NCBI RefSeq assembly: GCF_000568255.1
Contig: NZ_KK037166.1
Coordinates: 6,477,524-6,512,243, forward strand
DNA: 34,720 nt
From: Kutzneria sp. 744
GTDB lineage: Bacteria; Actinomycetota; Actinomycetes; Mycobacteriales; Pseudonocardiaceae
Direction of reading: 5' to 3'
The notes beneath the pieces are model-generated. The model did not search any database and was not told the origin of the DNA. It saw only the letters and a program-made list of their open reading frames with translations. Below are positions 8,047 to 19,008 of this stretch, piece after piece (the first letter of the stretch is position 1; each line of letters begins with the position of its first letter). A program made the position numbers and the translations under genes.

Positions 8047-9382
8047 ATGTCCGTGCAGATCCGCAAGGCCGCCCTCGGCGTTTTGGCCGGTGCGCTGGCG
8101 TTCACGCTGGCCGCCTGCGGCGGCTCCTCGCCCGCCGCGCCGGCCGGCAACCCCAGCGGCAAGCAGCAGACCCCGGGCGGCAACCGCAACGGCGGCGCGC
8201 CGCCCGGGGTGTTCGGCAGCATCGCCGCGGTGTCCGGCCAGACGCTCCAGGTGCAGAACCCGCAGAGCGGCCAGACCGCCGTCACCTACGACGGCTCCAC
8301 CAAGATCACCAACTCGGTGGCCGGCACGCTGGCCGACGTCACCTCCGGGGCCTGCGTGAGCGTGGTCGGCACCTCCACCGGCCAGGGGCAGCCGGTCGGC
8401 GCCACCGCCGTGACGATCACCCAGGCCGGGGCCGACGGGTGCACCAGAGGCGCCAGTGCCCTCGAACACATTATACAGGGCTAGACAATCCAAGTATAAA
8501 ATTCTTGTGACTTCCAGCACTCGTTCAGCATCAGGTGCGACTTCAACTCCAAGGACTAAAATGACATTCCTTAGACGCAAGAAATACGACTCACCGCCCT
8601 GCGTTGAGTAGCAGCTTGGTACAAGGGTTAGCCAAAGAGCAAGCTTAGGGCGTGGCACCTCTAGACGGCCAGCGTAGTGAGAGCGATGCACGTCATGTGA
8701 AGGCACGGAAGGAAAGCTAGTCCGTCGCAACAGTGGAACCATTCATTCGATCCAAAGGGGGTTATCGTCTACTAGTTGAGGTTTATAGCGATCTTAAGAC
8801 CATAACTATTGCTCCTCCCGTCGACCCCTCTCCGCGTCGTAAATCCGGGTCCCTGGATTAAGCCAGTATCTACTTTCGCTCGCGCTAGGAGGGTTTCTTC
8901 AGCGCACGGGGACTGGGTAATGGCCCATATACCCTTCACAGTATGGGACGAACGGGAGCAGCCTGAGAAAATTAGGGAGATTAACGGCCAGTCTGAACAA
9001 CATAAGGGGCGCATCCCATGACCCAACACCCGCAGCGCACGGGGCATTAGCATTCATTAAACGGGATACTCTGACTACGATAATTCTGATGCCATTAGTG
9101 GCCACTTCAGCTGCGCGCTTCCAGCTTCGGCGACGACGTACACCAAGACCGTCACCGCCGATCCCGCCCGCGCTCGTCGTGGGCGCATGCGTTGCGGCGC
9201 AAGGGAAGGCCGACGACACCGGCGCGGTGGCGGCGACCTCCATCGCCGTCAGCAAGGCCGGTCCCAACGGCTGCACCGGTGGCTTCCGTGGCGGTCGCGG
9301 CGGTTTCGGCGGCGGCCGGGGCGGCGGCAACGGTGGGGGTAACGGCGGCGGCGGTAATGGTGGTGGCAATGGCAACGGCTGA
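8047..9382 (+). CDS. DUF5666 lipoprotein with two repeats, interrupted by low-GC sequence and one frameshift
   Basis: Secreted lipoprotein. ATG at 8047 has GGAG at 8036-8039; signal peptide with lipobox LAAC (Cys about residue 24). Repeat 1 reads VFGSIAAVSGQTLQVQN to GACVSVVGTS and AVTITQAGADGC. After the anomalous stretch the same pattern ends a second repeat (TTYTKTVTAD, then VVGACVAAQGKADDTGAVAA, then SIAVSKAGPNGC), closing with a glycine-rich tail. Both parts therefore appear to be one two-domain gene. In addition, one extra C in the C-runs at 9163-9169 shifts the frame: deleting it restores ADPAALVVGAC. DUF5666 is a small beta-barrel-like repeat of unknown function. The position between the permease and adaptor 2 suggests a role in the export complex. 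Confidence 0.72.
8455..9120. other. Low-GC, non-coding sequence inside the DUF5666 gene (probable filled gap)
   Basis: About 665 nt of near-even base composition, starting just after the end of DUF5666 repeat 1 and ending before TTYTKTVTAD of repeat 2. Short open frames (for example 8772-9053 on the minus strand) lack actinomycete codon use and any recognisable motif. A 12-nt string CAGCGCACGGGG occurs twice in it, near 8899 and 9031; nothing else repeats. No transposase, terminal repeats or target duplication. Like 5153-5546, it replaces what should be a glycine-rich, very GC-rich linker, a typical place for an assembly gap. Confidence 0.75.
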
Positions 9383-11044
9383 GCCGAAAAGACGAGGGTT
9401 CCGCCGCCGGGTGGTGATCGGCATCGTGGTGCTGGTCCTGCTCGGGGCGGGGCGGCGGCCTACGCCGCGACCAGGAGCGACGTCCCCTCGTATCGGACCA
9501 CCACCGCCGGCCCGGCCAAGGTCACGTCGGTGCTCACCGGCACCGGCACCGTGCAGCCGGTTTCCCAGGCCACGGTGAGCTTCCCGGTCACCGGGCAGGT
9601 CGCGACCGTGAGCGTGAAGCAGGGCGACACGGTGACTTCCGGGCAGGTGCTGGCGCAGCTGAACACCACCACCCTGTCGGGCCAGCTCAGCTCGGCCCAG
9701 TCCACTTTGGCCACCGCGCAGGCCAAGCTGGCGGCCGACCAGAACAGCCAGACCACGGTCGTGCCGACCCCGTCGACGCCTTCGGGCGGGGGATCGGGCG
9801 GGGGCTCGTCGTCCAAGCTCACCCCGTTGCTGAAGTCCATCTCCACCGGGCAGAACGCGGTGCGCGGGGCGCAGCAGAAGGTGGACGCCGACCTCAAGCT
9901 GGCCGGCGCGGCGCTGAAGCAGGCGCAGACGACCTGCCCGGACATCATCAAGCAGCTCGGGTCCACTCCGCCTGCGGGGACCACTGATCCGACTTCGACG
10001 TCGACCTCCACCCAGCCGACGTCCACCACCCCGCCCCCGCCGGCCGCGCCGCCGGTGAGCGTCACCGACTGCACCGATCTGTTGCAGCAGGTTCAGGACG
10101 CGCAGGCCAAGACCGCCGCCGACGAGACCGCGCTCAGCCAGGCCGAGGCGTCGCTGTCGACGGCCCTCGGCCAGGCGGCGACCGCCGTGCAGCAGTCGTC
10201 CTCGTCTTCTTCCTCGACCGCAACGAAAACGCCCTCTGGTGGCACCGGCGGCAGCCAAGGCGGATCTCGTGGCGGCTCGTCGACGCCGCCCTCGGCCGAC
10301 CAGATCGCCGCCGACCAGGCGTCCGTCGACGCGGCCGACGCGCAACTGGCCGCCAACCAGCAGAACCTGGCCGCGGCCAGCCTGGTCAGCCCGATCGACG
10401 GCACCGTCGCCCAGGTCGACCTGGCCAGCGGCCAGAGCGCCTCGGCCAACTCGACCACCGCCAAGATCGTGGTCATCGGGACCGGCGGCAACCAGGTCAC
10501 CACCTCGGTCAACGACAACCAGGTCGGCCAGGTCAAGCCCGGGCAGCCGGCCACCGTCACCCCCGACGGCGCGGGCAAGCCGCTGACCGGCAAGGTCGTC
10601 GCCATCGGCGCGCTGGCCAGCACCACCACCGGTGGCGCGTCCGGCTTCCCGGTGACGATCTCCCTGGACGGCGGCGGCACCGGCCTGTTCGCCGGCTCCA
10701 CCGCGACCGTGGCGATCACGCTCGGCAGCGCCCAGGCCGCCGTCACCGTGCCGACCTCGGCCGTGCACACCCTCGGCGCCACCAGCTTCGTGACGACGCT
10801 GGTGGACGGCACGCCGGCCAGCAAGCGGGTCACCGTCGGCGTGATCGGCGCGACCGTCACCCAGATCACCGGCGGCATCAACGCCGGTGACGAGGTCGTG
10901 CTGGCCGACCTGAGCCAGGCCCTGCCGTCGGCCACCACCGGCGCCGGCGCCCGCGGCTTGACAGGCGGCGGCGGAGGCTTCCGCCCAGGTGGGACGGGCA
11001 CTGCGGGTGGCGGCGGCGCGACAGGAGGCCGGGGCGGCAGGTGA
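9369..11044 (+). CDS. MacA/HlyD-like efflux adaptor protein 2 (one frameshift near the N-terminus)
   Basis: Second adaptor of the locus, about 558 residues. ATG at 9369 lies inside the end of the preceding gene. The N-terminus (MATAEPKRRGFRRR, then a VVIGIVVLVLLG helix) is in one frame. The body, from AYAATRSDVPSYRTTT on, is one base out, explained by a missing G in the G-runs at 9444-9452. Order: helix, lipoyl half (VTGQVATVSVKQGDTVTSGQ), very long coiled coil broken by Ser/Thr/Pro-rich linkers (about 9755-10065 and 10195-10290) and two cysteines (TTCPDI, VTDCTD), lipoyl second half (SPIDGTVAQVDLASGQ), beta-barrel, glycine-rich tail. The larger helical region distinguishes it from adaptor 1. 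Confidence 0.85.
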
Positions 11045-11079
11045 AGCCCGACACGCTCGGTTCCGGGGTGGAGCAGTAT

Positions 11080-11786
11080 GTGCCTATGCCCGAGCCAAGC
11101 AAGCGCAGCCGGCTGCTCGTCGTCGAGGACGAGCCGAGCATCAGGGAGCTGCTCGCCGCGAGCCTTCGGTTCGCCGGATTCGACGTGGACACCGCGTCCA
11201 CCGGCACCGACGCGCTGCGCAGCGTCGAGCGGGAGCGGCCGGACCTGATCCTGCTCGACGTGATGCTGCCCGACCGGGACGGCTTCGAGGTCGTGCGGCG
11301 GCTGCGCTCGGGCGGGCTGGGCGTGCCGGTGCTGTTCCTGACCGCGCGGGACGGGGCCGAGGACAAGATCACCGGGCTGACCATCGGCGGCGACGACTAC
11401 GTCACCAAGCCGTTCAGCCTGGAGGAGGTCATCGCCCGGGTCAACGCGGTGCTGCGGCGGACCAAGGCGCAGCCGGAGCCGCCGGACAACCGGCTGCGCT
11501 ACGCCGATCTGGAGCTGGAGGTGGACAGCCACGAGGTGCGCCGGGCCGGGCGCCTCGTGCAGCTGTCGCCGACCGAGTTCAAGCTGCTGCACTTCCTGCT
11601 GCGCAACGCCGGCCGGGTGCTGTCCAAGGCACAGATCCTGGACCAGGTGTGGCACTACGACTTCAACGGCGAGGCCGGCGTGGTCGAGTCGTACATCTCC
11701 TACCTGCGCCGCAAGGTGGACGACGTGGAGCCGCGCCTGATCCACACCGTCCGCGGCGTCGGCTACGTGCTGCGGCAGTCCACGAC

Positions 11787-11790
<4 letters not shown>
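11080..11790 (+). CDS. OmpR/PhoB-family response regulator
   Basis: DNA-binding response regulator of about 236 residues. Receiver: acidic pocket VVEDEPS, phospho-acceptor Asp in LILLDVMLPDRDG (about residue 60), Thr in FLTARDG and conserved Lys in VTKPFSLEE. Winged-helix effector: LVQLSPTEFKLLHFLLRNAG to VESYISYLRRKVD and HTVRGVGYVLR. The GTG at 11080 is favoured because GGAG at 11070-11073 is well spaced; an in-frame GTG at 11041 (overlapping adaptor 2) and an ATG at 11086 are alternatives. Its stop overlaps the kinase start (ATGA). It probably regulates the export genes upstream through the 11-nt repeats at 4446-4478. Confidence 0.96.
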
Positions 11791-13271
<1,481 letters not shown>

Positions 13272-13554
13272 CCCCCGCGAGTCACGCTCTGCGGCACACC
13301 GAAATGCGGTTTCGAGCAGATCAGCGGCCTCGCCCCGAGGGGCGGGCCCGGGTGCGGTCGCGCCTTGGCGGCTCAACCACCGCCCGGCCGGGTCGTCCTC
13401 GTGGGTATGCGAACCGTCTGGATCACCGCCGCGCTGGTGCCGGCTCCCGGCACCGTCGCCGTGACGGTGTCACCGTGGCGAACCGCCGCCGCGGAACGCG
13501 GCGCAACAGCACTGTGACGGCGGCCACGTGGCGTCACCTGTAAGACTGGAGGTC
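13272..13554. other. Intergenic region between the sensor kinase and hemL
   Basis: 283 nt with no convincing gene. A GC-rich palindrome CGCCCCGAGGGGCG at 13331-13344 and a hairpin CACCGT (13451-13456) / ACGGTG (13464-13469) could weakly end the kinase operon or structure the hemL leader. A 35-codon frame from ATG 13407 (MRTVWITAALVPAPG) looks like a signal-peptide fragment but is too short to support. TAAGAC at 13541-13546 may be a -10, and GGAGG just before 13555 is a good ribosome binding site for hemL. Confidence 0.5.
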
Positions 13555-14878
13555 GTGACGATCGAGCAAGCAGCCAGCGTGGACACCTCCCGTGCGCTGT
13601 TCGACCGGGCGGCCAAGGCGACGCCGGGCGGGGTCAACTCGCCGGTGCGGGCCTTCCACTCGGTCGGCGGCACGCCCCGATTCATGGTTCGCGGCGAGGG
13701 CCCGCACCTGTGGGACGCCGACGGGAACCGGTACGTCGACCTGGTCAGCTCGTGGGGCCCGATGATCCTGGGCCACGCCCACCCTGAGGTCGTGGCGGCG
13801 GTGCAGCGGGCGGCGTCGGCGGGCCTGTCCTTCGGCACGCCGACCGAGGGCGAGGTGCTGTTGGCCGAGGAGCTGATCGCCCGCGTCGCGCCGGTGGAGC
13901 AGGTGCGCCTGGTCAACTCCGGCACCGAGGCGACGATGAGCGCGATCCGGCTGGCCCGGGGCTTCACCGGCCGCCGCAAGATCGTCAAGTTCGCCGGCTG
14001 CTACCACGGTCACGTCGACGCGCTGCTGGCCCAGGCCGGCTCGGGCGTGGCGACGCTGGGCCTGCCGACGACGCCCCGGTGTCACCGGCGCGCAGGCGGC
14101 CGACACGATCGTGCTGCCCTACAATGACATCGAGGCCGTCAAGGCGGCGTTCGAGGCCAACGAGGGCGAGATCGCGGCGATCATCACCGAGGCGGCGGCG
14201 GGCAACATGGGCGCGGTGGCGCCGGATCCCGGCTTCAACGCGGCCCTGCGCGAGGCCTGCCACACAGGAGGCGCGCTGCTGATCATGGACGAGGTGATGA
14301 CCGGCTTCCGTGTCTCCAAGGCCGGTTGGTACGGCCTGGAGCACGTGCCGGGCGACCTCTACACGTTCGGCAAGGTGATGTCGGGCGGCCTGCCGGCGGC
14401 GGCCTTCGGCGGCCGTGCCGACGTGATGGGCAAGCTGGCCCCGAGCGGCCCGGTCTACCAGGCCGGCACGCTGTCCGGGAACCCGGTGGCGGTGGCCGTC
14501 GGCCTGACCCAGCTGCGGCTGGCCGACGACGAGGTCTACCGCAAGCTGGACCGCAACGCCCGGCTGCTGGGCGAGCTGTTCGACGACGCGCTGACCGCCG
14601 AGGGCGTGGCCCACCAGGTGCAGTACGCCGGCAACCTGGTCAGCGTCTTCTTCAGCGAGGAGCCGGTCCGCGACTACGCCGGCGCGCAGGCGGCGCAGAC
14701 CTGGCGCTTCCCGCCGTTCTTCCACGCCCTGCTCGACCGGGGCGTCTACCCGCCGCCGAGCGCCTTCGAGGCGTGGTTCGTCAACGCCGCCATGGACGAC
14801 GCCGCGTTCGAGGTCATCGAGCAGGCGCTGCCGCACGCCGCGGCGGCCGCCGCCGCGGCCAAGGAGGACGGCCAGTGA
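13555..14878 (+). CDS. hemL: Glutamate-1-semialdehyde 2,1-aminomutase (single-base frameshift)
   Basis: PLP enzyme that converts glutamate-1-semialdehyde to 5-aminolevulinate, the C5 entry to haem. GTG start with GGAGG upstream. Family marks: [57 protein letters not shown], the PLP-lysine segment [17 protein letters not shown] and [10 protein letters not shown]. The frame breaks at a four-C run, 14074-14077: removing one C restores [17 protein letters not shown]. The flanking sequence is fully conserved and the gene is essential in most relatives, so I read this as a sequencing error. It heads a set with the phosphatase and resA, linked by 4-nt overlaps. Confidence 0.93.
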
Positions 14879-15505
14879 CTCGCACTCTTGTACACCTCAT
14901 GCGCCACGGCGAGGTGCACAATCCGACCGGCATCCTGTACGGCCGGCTGCCCGGATTCCGGCTGTCCGCGCAGGGCGAGAAGCAGGCCATCCGGGTCGCC
15001 GAGCACTTGGCCGACCGCGACATCGTGCACGTGGTCGCCTCGCCGCTGGAACGGGCCCAGCAGACCGCCGGCCCGATCGTCGCCTCGCACCGCCTCGAAC
15101 TGGTCACCGACGACCGGCTGATCGAGGCGGACAACCAGTTCGAGGGCCTGAAGGTCTCCGTCGGCGACGGCGCGCTGCGCTCGCCGAAGCACTGGGCCCA
15201 AGCTGCGGAACCCGTTCGAGCCGTCCTGGGGCGAGCCGTACCTGAAGATCGCCCACCGGATGCTCGGCGCAGTGCACCGCGCCCGCGCCGCCGCCGCCGG
15301 CCACGAGGCCGTCTGCGTGTCGCACCAGCTCCCGGTCTGGACCACGCGTTTGTTCCTGGAGGGCAAGCACATGTGGCACGACCCGCGGAAGCGGCAGTGC
15401 TCGCTGGCTTCGCTCACCACGCTCACGTTCGAGGACGAGATGTTGGTGCGGGTCAGCTACTCGGAGCCGGCCGGCAGCACCGACCCGAGGGTCACGGGCG
15501 CATGA
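14875..15505 (+). CDS. Histidine phosphatase (phosphoglycerate-mutase superfamily), single-base frameshift
   Basis: About 209 residues. The catalytic motif [20 protein letters not shown] is at the N-terminus, followed by [16 protein letters not shown], and the second histidine lies in [13 protein letters not shown]. The GTG start overlaps the hemL stop by 4 nt and the stop overlaps the resA ATG by 4 nt. The frame shifts at the C-run 15197-15199: removing one C gives [20 protein letters not shown]. Orthologues are regularly found between hemL and resA in actinobacteria; the substrate is not established and it is unlikely to be a glycolytic mutase. Confidence 0.9.
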
Positions 15506-16101
15506 GCGACAAGGGAGTCGCTCGGTTCAAGCGCGTCGCCGTCGCCGTCGCCGCGATGGCCGCGCTGGCCGCCTGCACCACCGGCAAGGACGCCGTCATC
15601 CAGGGCCAGGGCACGTTCCAGTTCACTGCGCCCGGCGGGCAGACCCACATCGACTACACCGGCCAGCAACGCCAGCCGCTCAAGGAGTTGTCCGGCGACA
15701 GCCTGCTCCAGGACGGCCAGCAGGTGAAGCTGAGCGAGTACACCGGCAAGATCGTCGTGATCAACATCTGGGGCGCCTGGTGCGGACCGTGCCGCAAGGA
15801 GGCTCCGCAGCTCCAGCAGGTCTACGACGAGACCAAGGACCAGGGCGTGCAGGTGCTGGGCGTGGACGTGCGCGACGACAAGTCGGCGGCGCTGGACTTC
15901 TACCACAACGCCAAACTGGACTATCCGTCGATTTTCGACCCGCCGGGGCGGTCGCTGCTGGTGCTGCAGGGTTATCCCCGCACCACGACGCCGTCGACGC
16001 TGGTGCTCGACCGTCAGCACCGGGTGGCCTGGGTGTCGCTTTTGCCGGTTGAGCGCGACGAATTGCTGTCCAAGGTGAAGCAACTCATCGCCGAGAAGTA
16101 G
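15502..16101 (+). CDS. resA: TlpA/ResA-family thiol-disulfide lipoprotein
   Basis: Membrane-anchored extracytoplasmic thioredoxin of 199 residues. Signal peptide with lipobox ALAAC, then the fold beginning at GDSLLQDGQQVKLSEYTGK with the active site WGAWCGPCRKEAP. ResA-type proteins reduce apocytochrome c haem-site cysteines before haem ligation, taking electrons from CcdA. The expected partners ccdA, resB and ccsB are on the same strand about 2.9 kb downstream, separated by an inserted phospholipase gene and a DUF1990 gene. ATGA overlap with the phosphatase. Confidence 0.9.
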   Translation: MSDKGVARFKRVAVAVAAMAALAACTTGKDAVIQGQGTFQFTAPGGQTHIDYTGQQRQPLKELSGDSLLQDGQQVKLSEYTGKIVVINIWGAWCGPCRKEAPQLQQVYDETKDQGVQVLGVDVRDDKSAALDFYHNAKLDYPSIFDPPGRSLLVLQGYPRTTTPSTLVLDRQHRVAWVSLLPVERDELLSKVKQLIAEK

Positions 16102-16107
16102 GGCCCA

Positions 16108-16129
16108 GTTCACCGCACGTTTCCGTTCG
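16108..16129 (+). promoter_or_regulatory. PHO-box-like direct repeat upstream of phospholipase C
   Basis: GTTCACC followed by GCAC (16108-16118), then GTTTCCG followed by TTCG (16119-16129): two 11-nt units. The first matches the 7-nt core GTTCACC described for actinobacterial PhoP sites exactly; the second only partly. Position, about 80-100 nt before the phospholipase start, and the product's likely role in phosphate scavenging are consistent with phosphate control. It is a pattern match only. Confidence 0.35.
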
Positions 16130-16205
16130 TATGACGGGTGTTCCGAACGCTTTCGAGCAATTAACCTCGCGTTCGGTCCCGCCCCACCACGGATGGAGCA
16201 TGTCC

Positions 16206-18245
16206 ATGGCCGACTCGAACTCCCACCTCACCAGGCGTCGGTTCCTCGGCGCCGCCGTCGGAACGGTCGCGGCGGCCGGTGCGCTCGGCGCGCTGCCGCC
16301 CGGCATGGCCGAGGCGCTGGCCGAGCCCCGCCGCCGCGGCCGCATCAGCGATGTGCAGCACGTGGTCGTCCTGATGCAGGAGAACCGCTCCTTCGACCAC
16401 TACTACGGCACGATGCGCGGCACCCGCGGCTTCGCCGACCGCAGCGCGGTGATCCAGGCAGGCGGCAAGGACATCTACCACCAGTACGACCTGCTGCGCA
16501 GCGACGGCAACGCGCTGCTTCCGTTCCATGTGGACACCAAAAAGGTGGACGGTCAGGACCTCGGCGACCTCGGCCACGGCTGGGACGACCAGCACCTGGC
16601 CATGAACGGCGGCGCCAACAACTCGTGGATCACCGCCAAGGGCGAGATGACCATGGGCTACTTCACCGAGCAGGACATCCCGTTCCACCGCGCGCTGGCC
16701 GACTCCTTCACCCTGTGCGACGCCTACCACTGCTCGGTGCAGGGCCCGACCACGCCCAACCGGCTGTACCTGTTCAGCGGCACCATCGACGCCGACGGCA
16801 AGTACGGCGGCCCGGTCAACTACAACCCGGCCGACTACAAGGGCGTGCTGCGCTGGACCACCTACCCCGAGCGGCTGCAGGACGCGGGCGTGTCGTGGAA
16901 GGTGTACGCAAACAAGGAGGTCGGCGACGACGGGGCGCACCCGTTCGTCGGCGACTACGGCGACAACCCGCTGTGGCTGTTCGAGCAGTACCACGCCGAC
17001 TACAACAGCGAGCTGTCCCGGCGGGCCAGCGTGTTCCAGACGTGGGAGCCGGATTCCGGCAAGGGCAAGGACGTCAACCACGTGCTGTCGGACTTCATCG
17101 CCGACTGCGCGGCCGGCACGCTGCCCAAGGTGTCCTGGATCGTCGCCCCGTACGGCTACTGCGAGCACCCCGAGGCGCGCCCGGTGGACGGCGCCGCCTA
17201 CACCCAGGCCGTGCTGAACGCCTTGTGGGCCAACAAGAAGCTCTGGGACAACACCGTGGTCCTGATCGACTACGACGAGAACGACGGCTTCTTCGACCAC
17301 GTGCCGCCGCCGATGGCCCCGGCCGGCACGGCCGGCGAGTTCATCAGCGGCAAGTCCATCGGCCTCGGCGCCCGCGTGCCGATGACGGTGATCTCGCCGT
17401 GGAGCCGTGGCGGCTGGATCAACTCCGAGGTCGCCGACCACACCTCGGTGATCCGCTTCCTTGAGCAGTGGACCGGTGTGCACGAGCCGAACATCACCGA
17501 CTGGCGTCGGGCCATCTGCGGCGACCTGACCAGCTGCTTCGACTTCGCCACGAAGAACGCCGCGATCCCGCTGCTGCCGGACACGGCCGCGCTGCGCAAG
17601 ATCGCCGACGACACCGAGACCAAGCTGCCCAAGCCGGCCCCGCCGGCCACCGGCAAGCAGGTCACGCCGCTGCAGGACCAGGGCACGCGCCCGGCCCGGC
17701 CGCTGCCCTACCAGCCGGCCGCCACCACGTCGCTCTCGGCCGACAAGGGCACGCTGACCACCACCTTCGCCAACTACGGCGCCGGCGACCTCCAGCTGTG
17801 GGCGTTCCGCGCCGACGGCAAGACCGACGGCCCGTGGCAGTACGACGTGCCGGCCGGCCAGCAGGTCAGCGACACGTGGAAGATCTGGAGCTACGGCTAC
17901 AAGTACAACGTCGCCGTGCACGGCCCGAACCGCTTCCGCTGGCAGTTCGCCGCCGACGTGAACAAGGCCGGCGCCATCGACGCCGTGGCCGGCTACACCT
18001 CCGACTTCAAGCTCAAGCTGGCGCTGACCAACCCCAGCGCCGCGGCCGTGAAGTTCACCGTCACGACCAACTACTACGGCAGCGGCAGGCAGAGCTTCTC
18101 GGTCGCCGCCGGCCAGACCGTCGAGCACACCTTCGCGCCGGTCGAGGGCTGGTACGACCTGAGCGTGACCATCGACGCCGACCCGGTCTTCCTGCGCCGC
18201 TACAGCGGCCACATCGAGAACGGCCGCCCCAGCATCACCGGCTGA
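16206..18245 (+). CDS. Tat-exported phospholipase C (phosphoesterase family)
   Basis: Secreted non-haemolytic-type phospholipase C of 679 residues, hydrolysing phosphatidylcholine-like lipids outside the cell. ATG at 16206 is preferred because GGAG ends 7 nt before it; the ATG at 16200 is too close. Twin-arginine signal TRRRFLGAAVG and Ala/Gly-rich core (about residues 9-40). Catalytic phosphoesterase marks: MQENRSFDHYYGTM (about 57-70), CSVQGPTTPNRLYLFSG, LIDYDENDGFFDHV, ARVPMTVISPWSRGG, DHTSVIRFLEQW. C-terminal beta-sandwich (DUF756) repeats from about residue 490 to the end. It has its own upstream region and interrupts an otherwise standard resA-ccdA series. Confidence 0.95.
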   Translation: MADSNSHLTRRRFLGAAVGTVAAAGALGALPPGMAEALAEPRRRGRISDVQHVVVLMQENRSFDHYYGTMRGTRGFADRSAVIQAGGKDIYHQYDLLRSDGNALLPFHVDTKKVDGQDLGDLGHGWDDQHLAMNGGANNSWITAKGEMTMGYFTEQDIPFHRALADSFTLCDAYHCSVQGPTTPNRLYLFSGTIDADGKYGGPVNYNPADYKGVLRWTTYPERLQDAGVSWKVYANKEVGDDGAHPFVGDYGDNPLWLFEQYHADYNSELSRRASVFQTWEPDSGKGKDVNHVLSDFIADCAAGTLPKVSWIVAPYGYCEHPEARPVDGAAYTQAVLNALWANKKLWDNTVVLIDYDENDGFFDHVPPPMAPAGTAGEFISGKSIGLGARVPMTVISPWSRGGWINSEVADHTSVIRFLEQWTGVHEPNITDWRRAICGDLTSCFDFATKNAAIPLLPDTAALRKIADDTETKLPKPAPPATGKQVTPLQDQGTRPARPLPYQPAATTSLSADKGTLTTTFANYGAGDLQLWAFRADGKTDGPWQYDVPAGQQVSDTWKIWSYGYKYNVAVHGPNRFRWQFAADVNKAGAIDAVAGYTSDFKLKLALTNPSAAAVKFTVTTNYYGSGRQSFSVAAGQTVEHTFAPVEGWYDLSVTIDADPVFLRRYSGHIENGRPSITG

Positions 18246-18308
18246 CCTTCACGCCGCCCCGCCCCCACCTCGCCCAGCCCTTCCCCTTCGCCTCTCTCCC
18301 TTTTTCTG

Positions 18309-18359
18309 CCACATGTGGCCCACATTCGACGCCGGAAGTCGAATGTGGGCCACATGTGG
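18309..18359. terminator. Long perfect hairpin between convergent genes (repeat element, copy 1)
   Basis: Left arm 18309-18330 and right arm 18338-18359 are exact 22-nt reverse complements around a 7-nt loop. Each arm begins or ends with the self-complementary decamer CCACATGTGG. It lies 63 nt after the phospholipase stop and 2 nt beyond the stop of the convergent DUF1990 gene. In the DUF1990 direction it is followed by a purine tract starting AGAAAAAGGGAGAGAGG. A homologous copy lies at 30595-30643. A bidirectional intrinsic terminator is the most likely role. Confidence 0.8.
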
Positions 18360-18361
18360 GG

Positions 18362-18874
18362 TCAGTTGAGGGAGGCGAGGTAGCGGTCGGTGAGGAGGTT
18401 CTGCGCCAGGCGGCCGACCGGGCCGCCCAGCTTCGCCAGAAGCGTCGCCGGGCGGGAGAACGCCGTCACCACGAACGACACCGCTCCGTCGTCGGCCCGC
18501 TCCACCACGAACGCCTCCTCGCCGCTGACCGGATGCCCCGGCAGCGTCCCGTAGGCGAAGCCCTGCCGGGTCGGCTCGTCGATGACGTGCACCACGCGGC
18601 ACGGCACCTGGATCGGGCCCAACCGCAGCACCACCACGGCATCCGGCTCCACCCGGGCCGACGACGCCTGCACCCGCAGCCCAGTCGCCACCTGTGGCCG
18701 CCAGCCCAACAGCCGGTCCGCGGCCTCGTCGAAGCCGGTGGACAGCCGCACGCGACGGCTGATCGTGCGGTAACCGGCCGGCAGCGCGCCGGCGGTCGCC
18801 CCGACCTCGGCGTAGGTGAACGGGGCCGCTTTCAGCTCGGCGGCACGGGCGGCGGACAGCAGTTGGACGGTCAC
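18362..18874 (-). CDS. DUF1990 family protein
   Basis: About 170 residues, cytosolic, function unknown. Family marks are AAPFTYAEVGATAGALPAGY near the N-terminus, RVRLSTGFDEAADRLLGW, and the C-terminal AFSRPATLLAKLGGP with NLLTDRYLASL. GTG at 18874 is chosen because it gives the usual family length; the frame is open upstream to 18991, which would add 39 residues unlike the family and leave only 17 nt to ccdA. It is transcribed against the cytochrome-maturation genes and its 3' end abuts the hairpin. Confidence 0.82.
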   Translation of the reverse strand: MTVQLLSAARAAELKAAPFTYAEVGATAGALPAGYRTISRRVRLSTGFDEAADRLLGWRPQVATGLRVQASSARVEPDAVVVLRLGPIQVPCRVVHVIDEPTRQGFAYGTLPGHPVSGEEAFVVERADDGAVSFVVTAFSRPATLLAKLGGPVGRLAQNLLTDRYLASLN

Positions 18875-19008
18875 CGGCCCATTGTCCTTCACAAAGATCA
18901 GATGCCCCGAGGTCGCGGCCGGCAAACCGGGTAGCACATCGCGCCGAAAACGGGCGGTGACCTGCCCCGGTTGCTCGGTGACCTGGGCCACTACCTACTC
19001 TCGGTCGA

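Noticed and set aside
8772-9053. 93-codon minus-strand frame and a 70-codon plus-strand frame (8809-9021) in the low-GC block
   Set aside because: Codon use is unlike the rest of the window, no recognisable motif or ribosome binding site, and such lengths are expected by chance at this base composition.
5153-9120. The two low-GC blocks as insertion sequences, integrons or a prophage remnant
   Set aside because: No transposase or integrase, terminal inverted repeats, target duplications or attachment-like repeats, and the two blocks share no sequence with each other.
9152-10768. Long minus-strand open frame opposite adaptor 2
   Set aside because: Low-complexity Gly/Arg-rich shadow; the plus strand has lipoyl and coiled-coil structure.
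13407-13514. 35-codon frame resembling a signal-peptide fragment
   Set aside because: Too short, no ribosome binding site, no neighbour relation; possibly a relic but not supportable.
18875-18991. N-terminal extension of the DUF1990 protein
   Set aside because: Would add 39 residues unlike the family and leave 17 nt to ccdA; GTG at 18874 gives the normal length.
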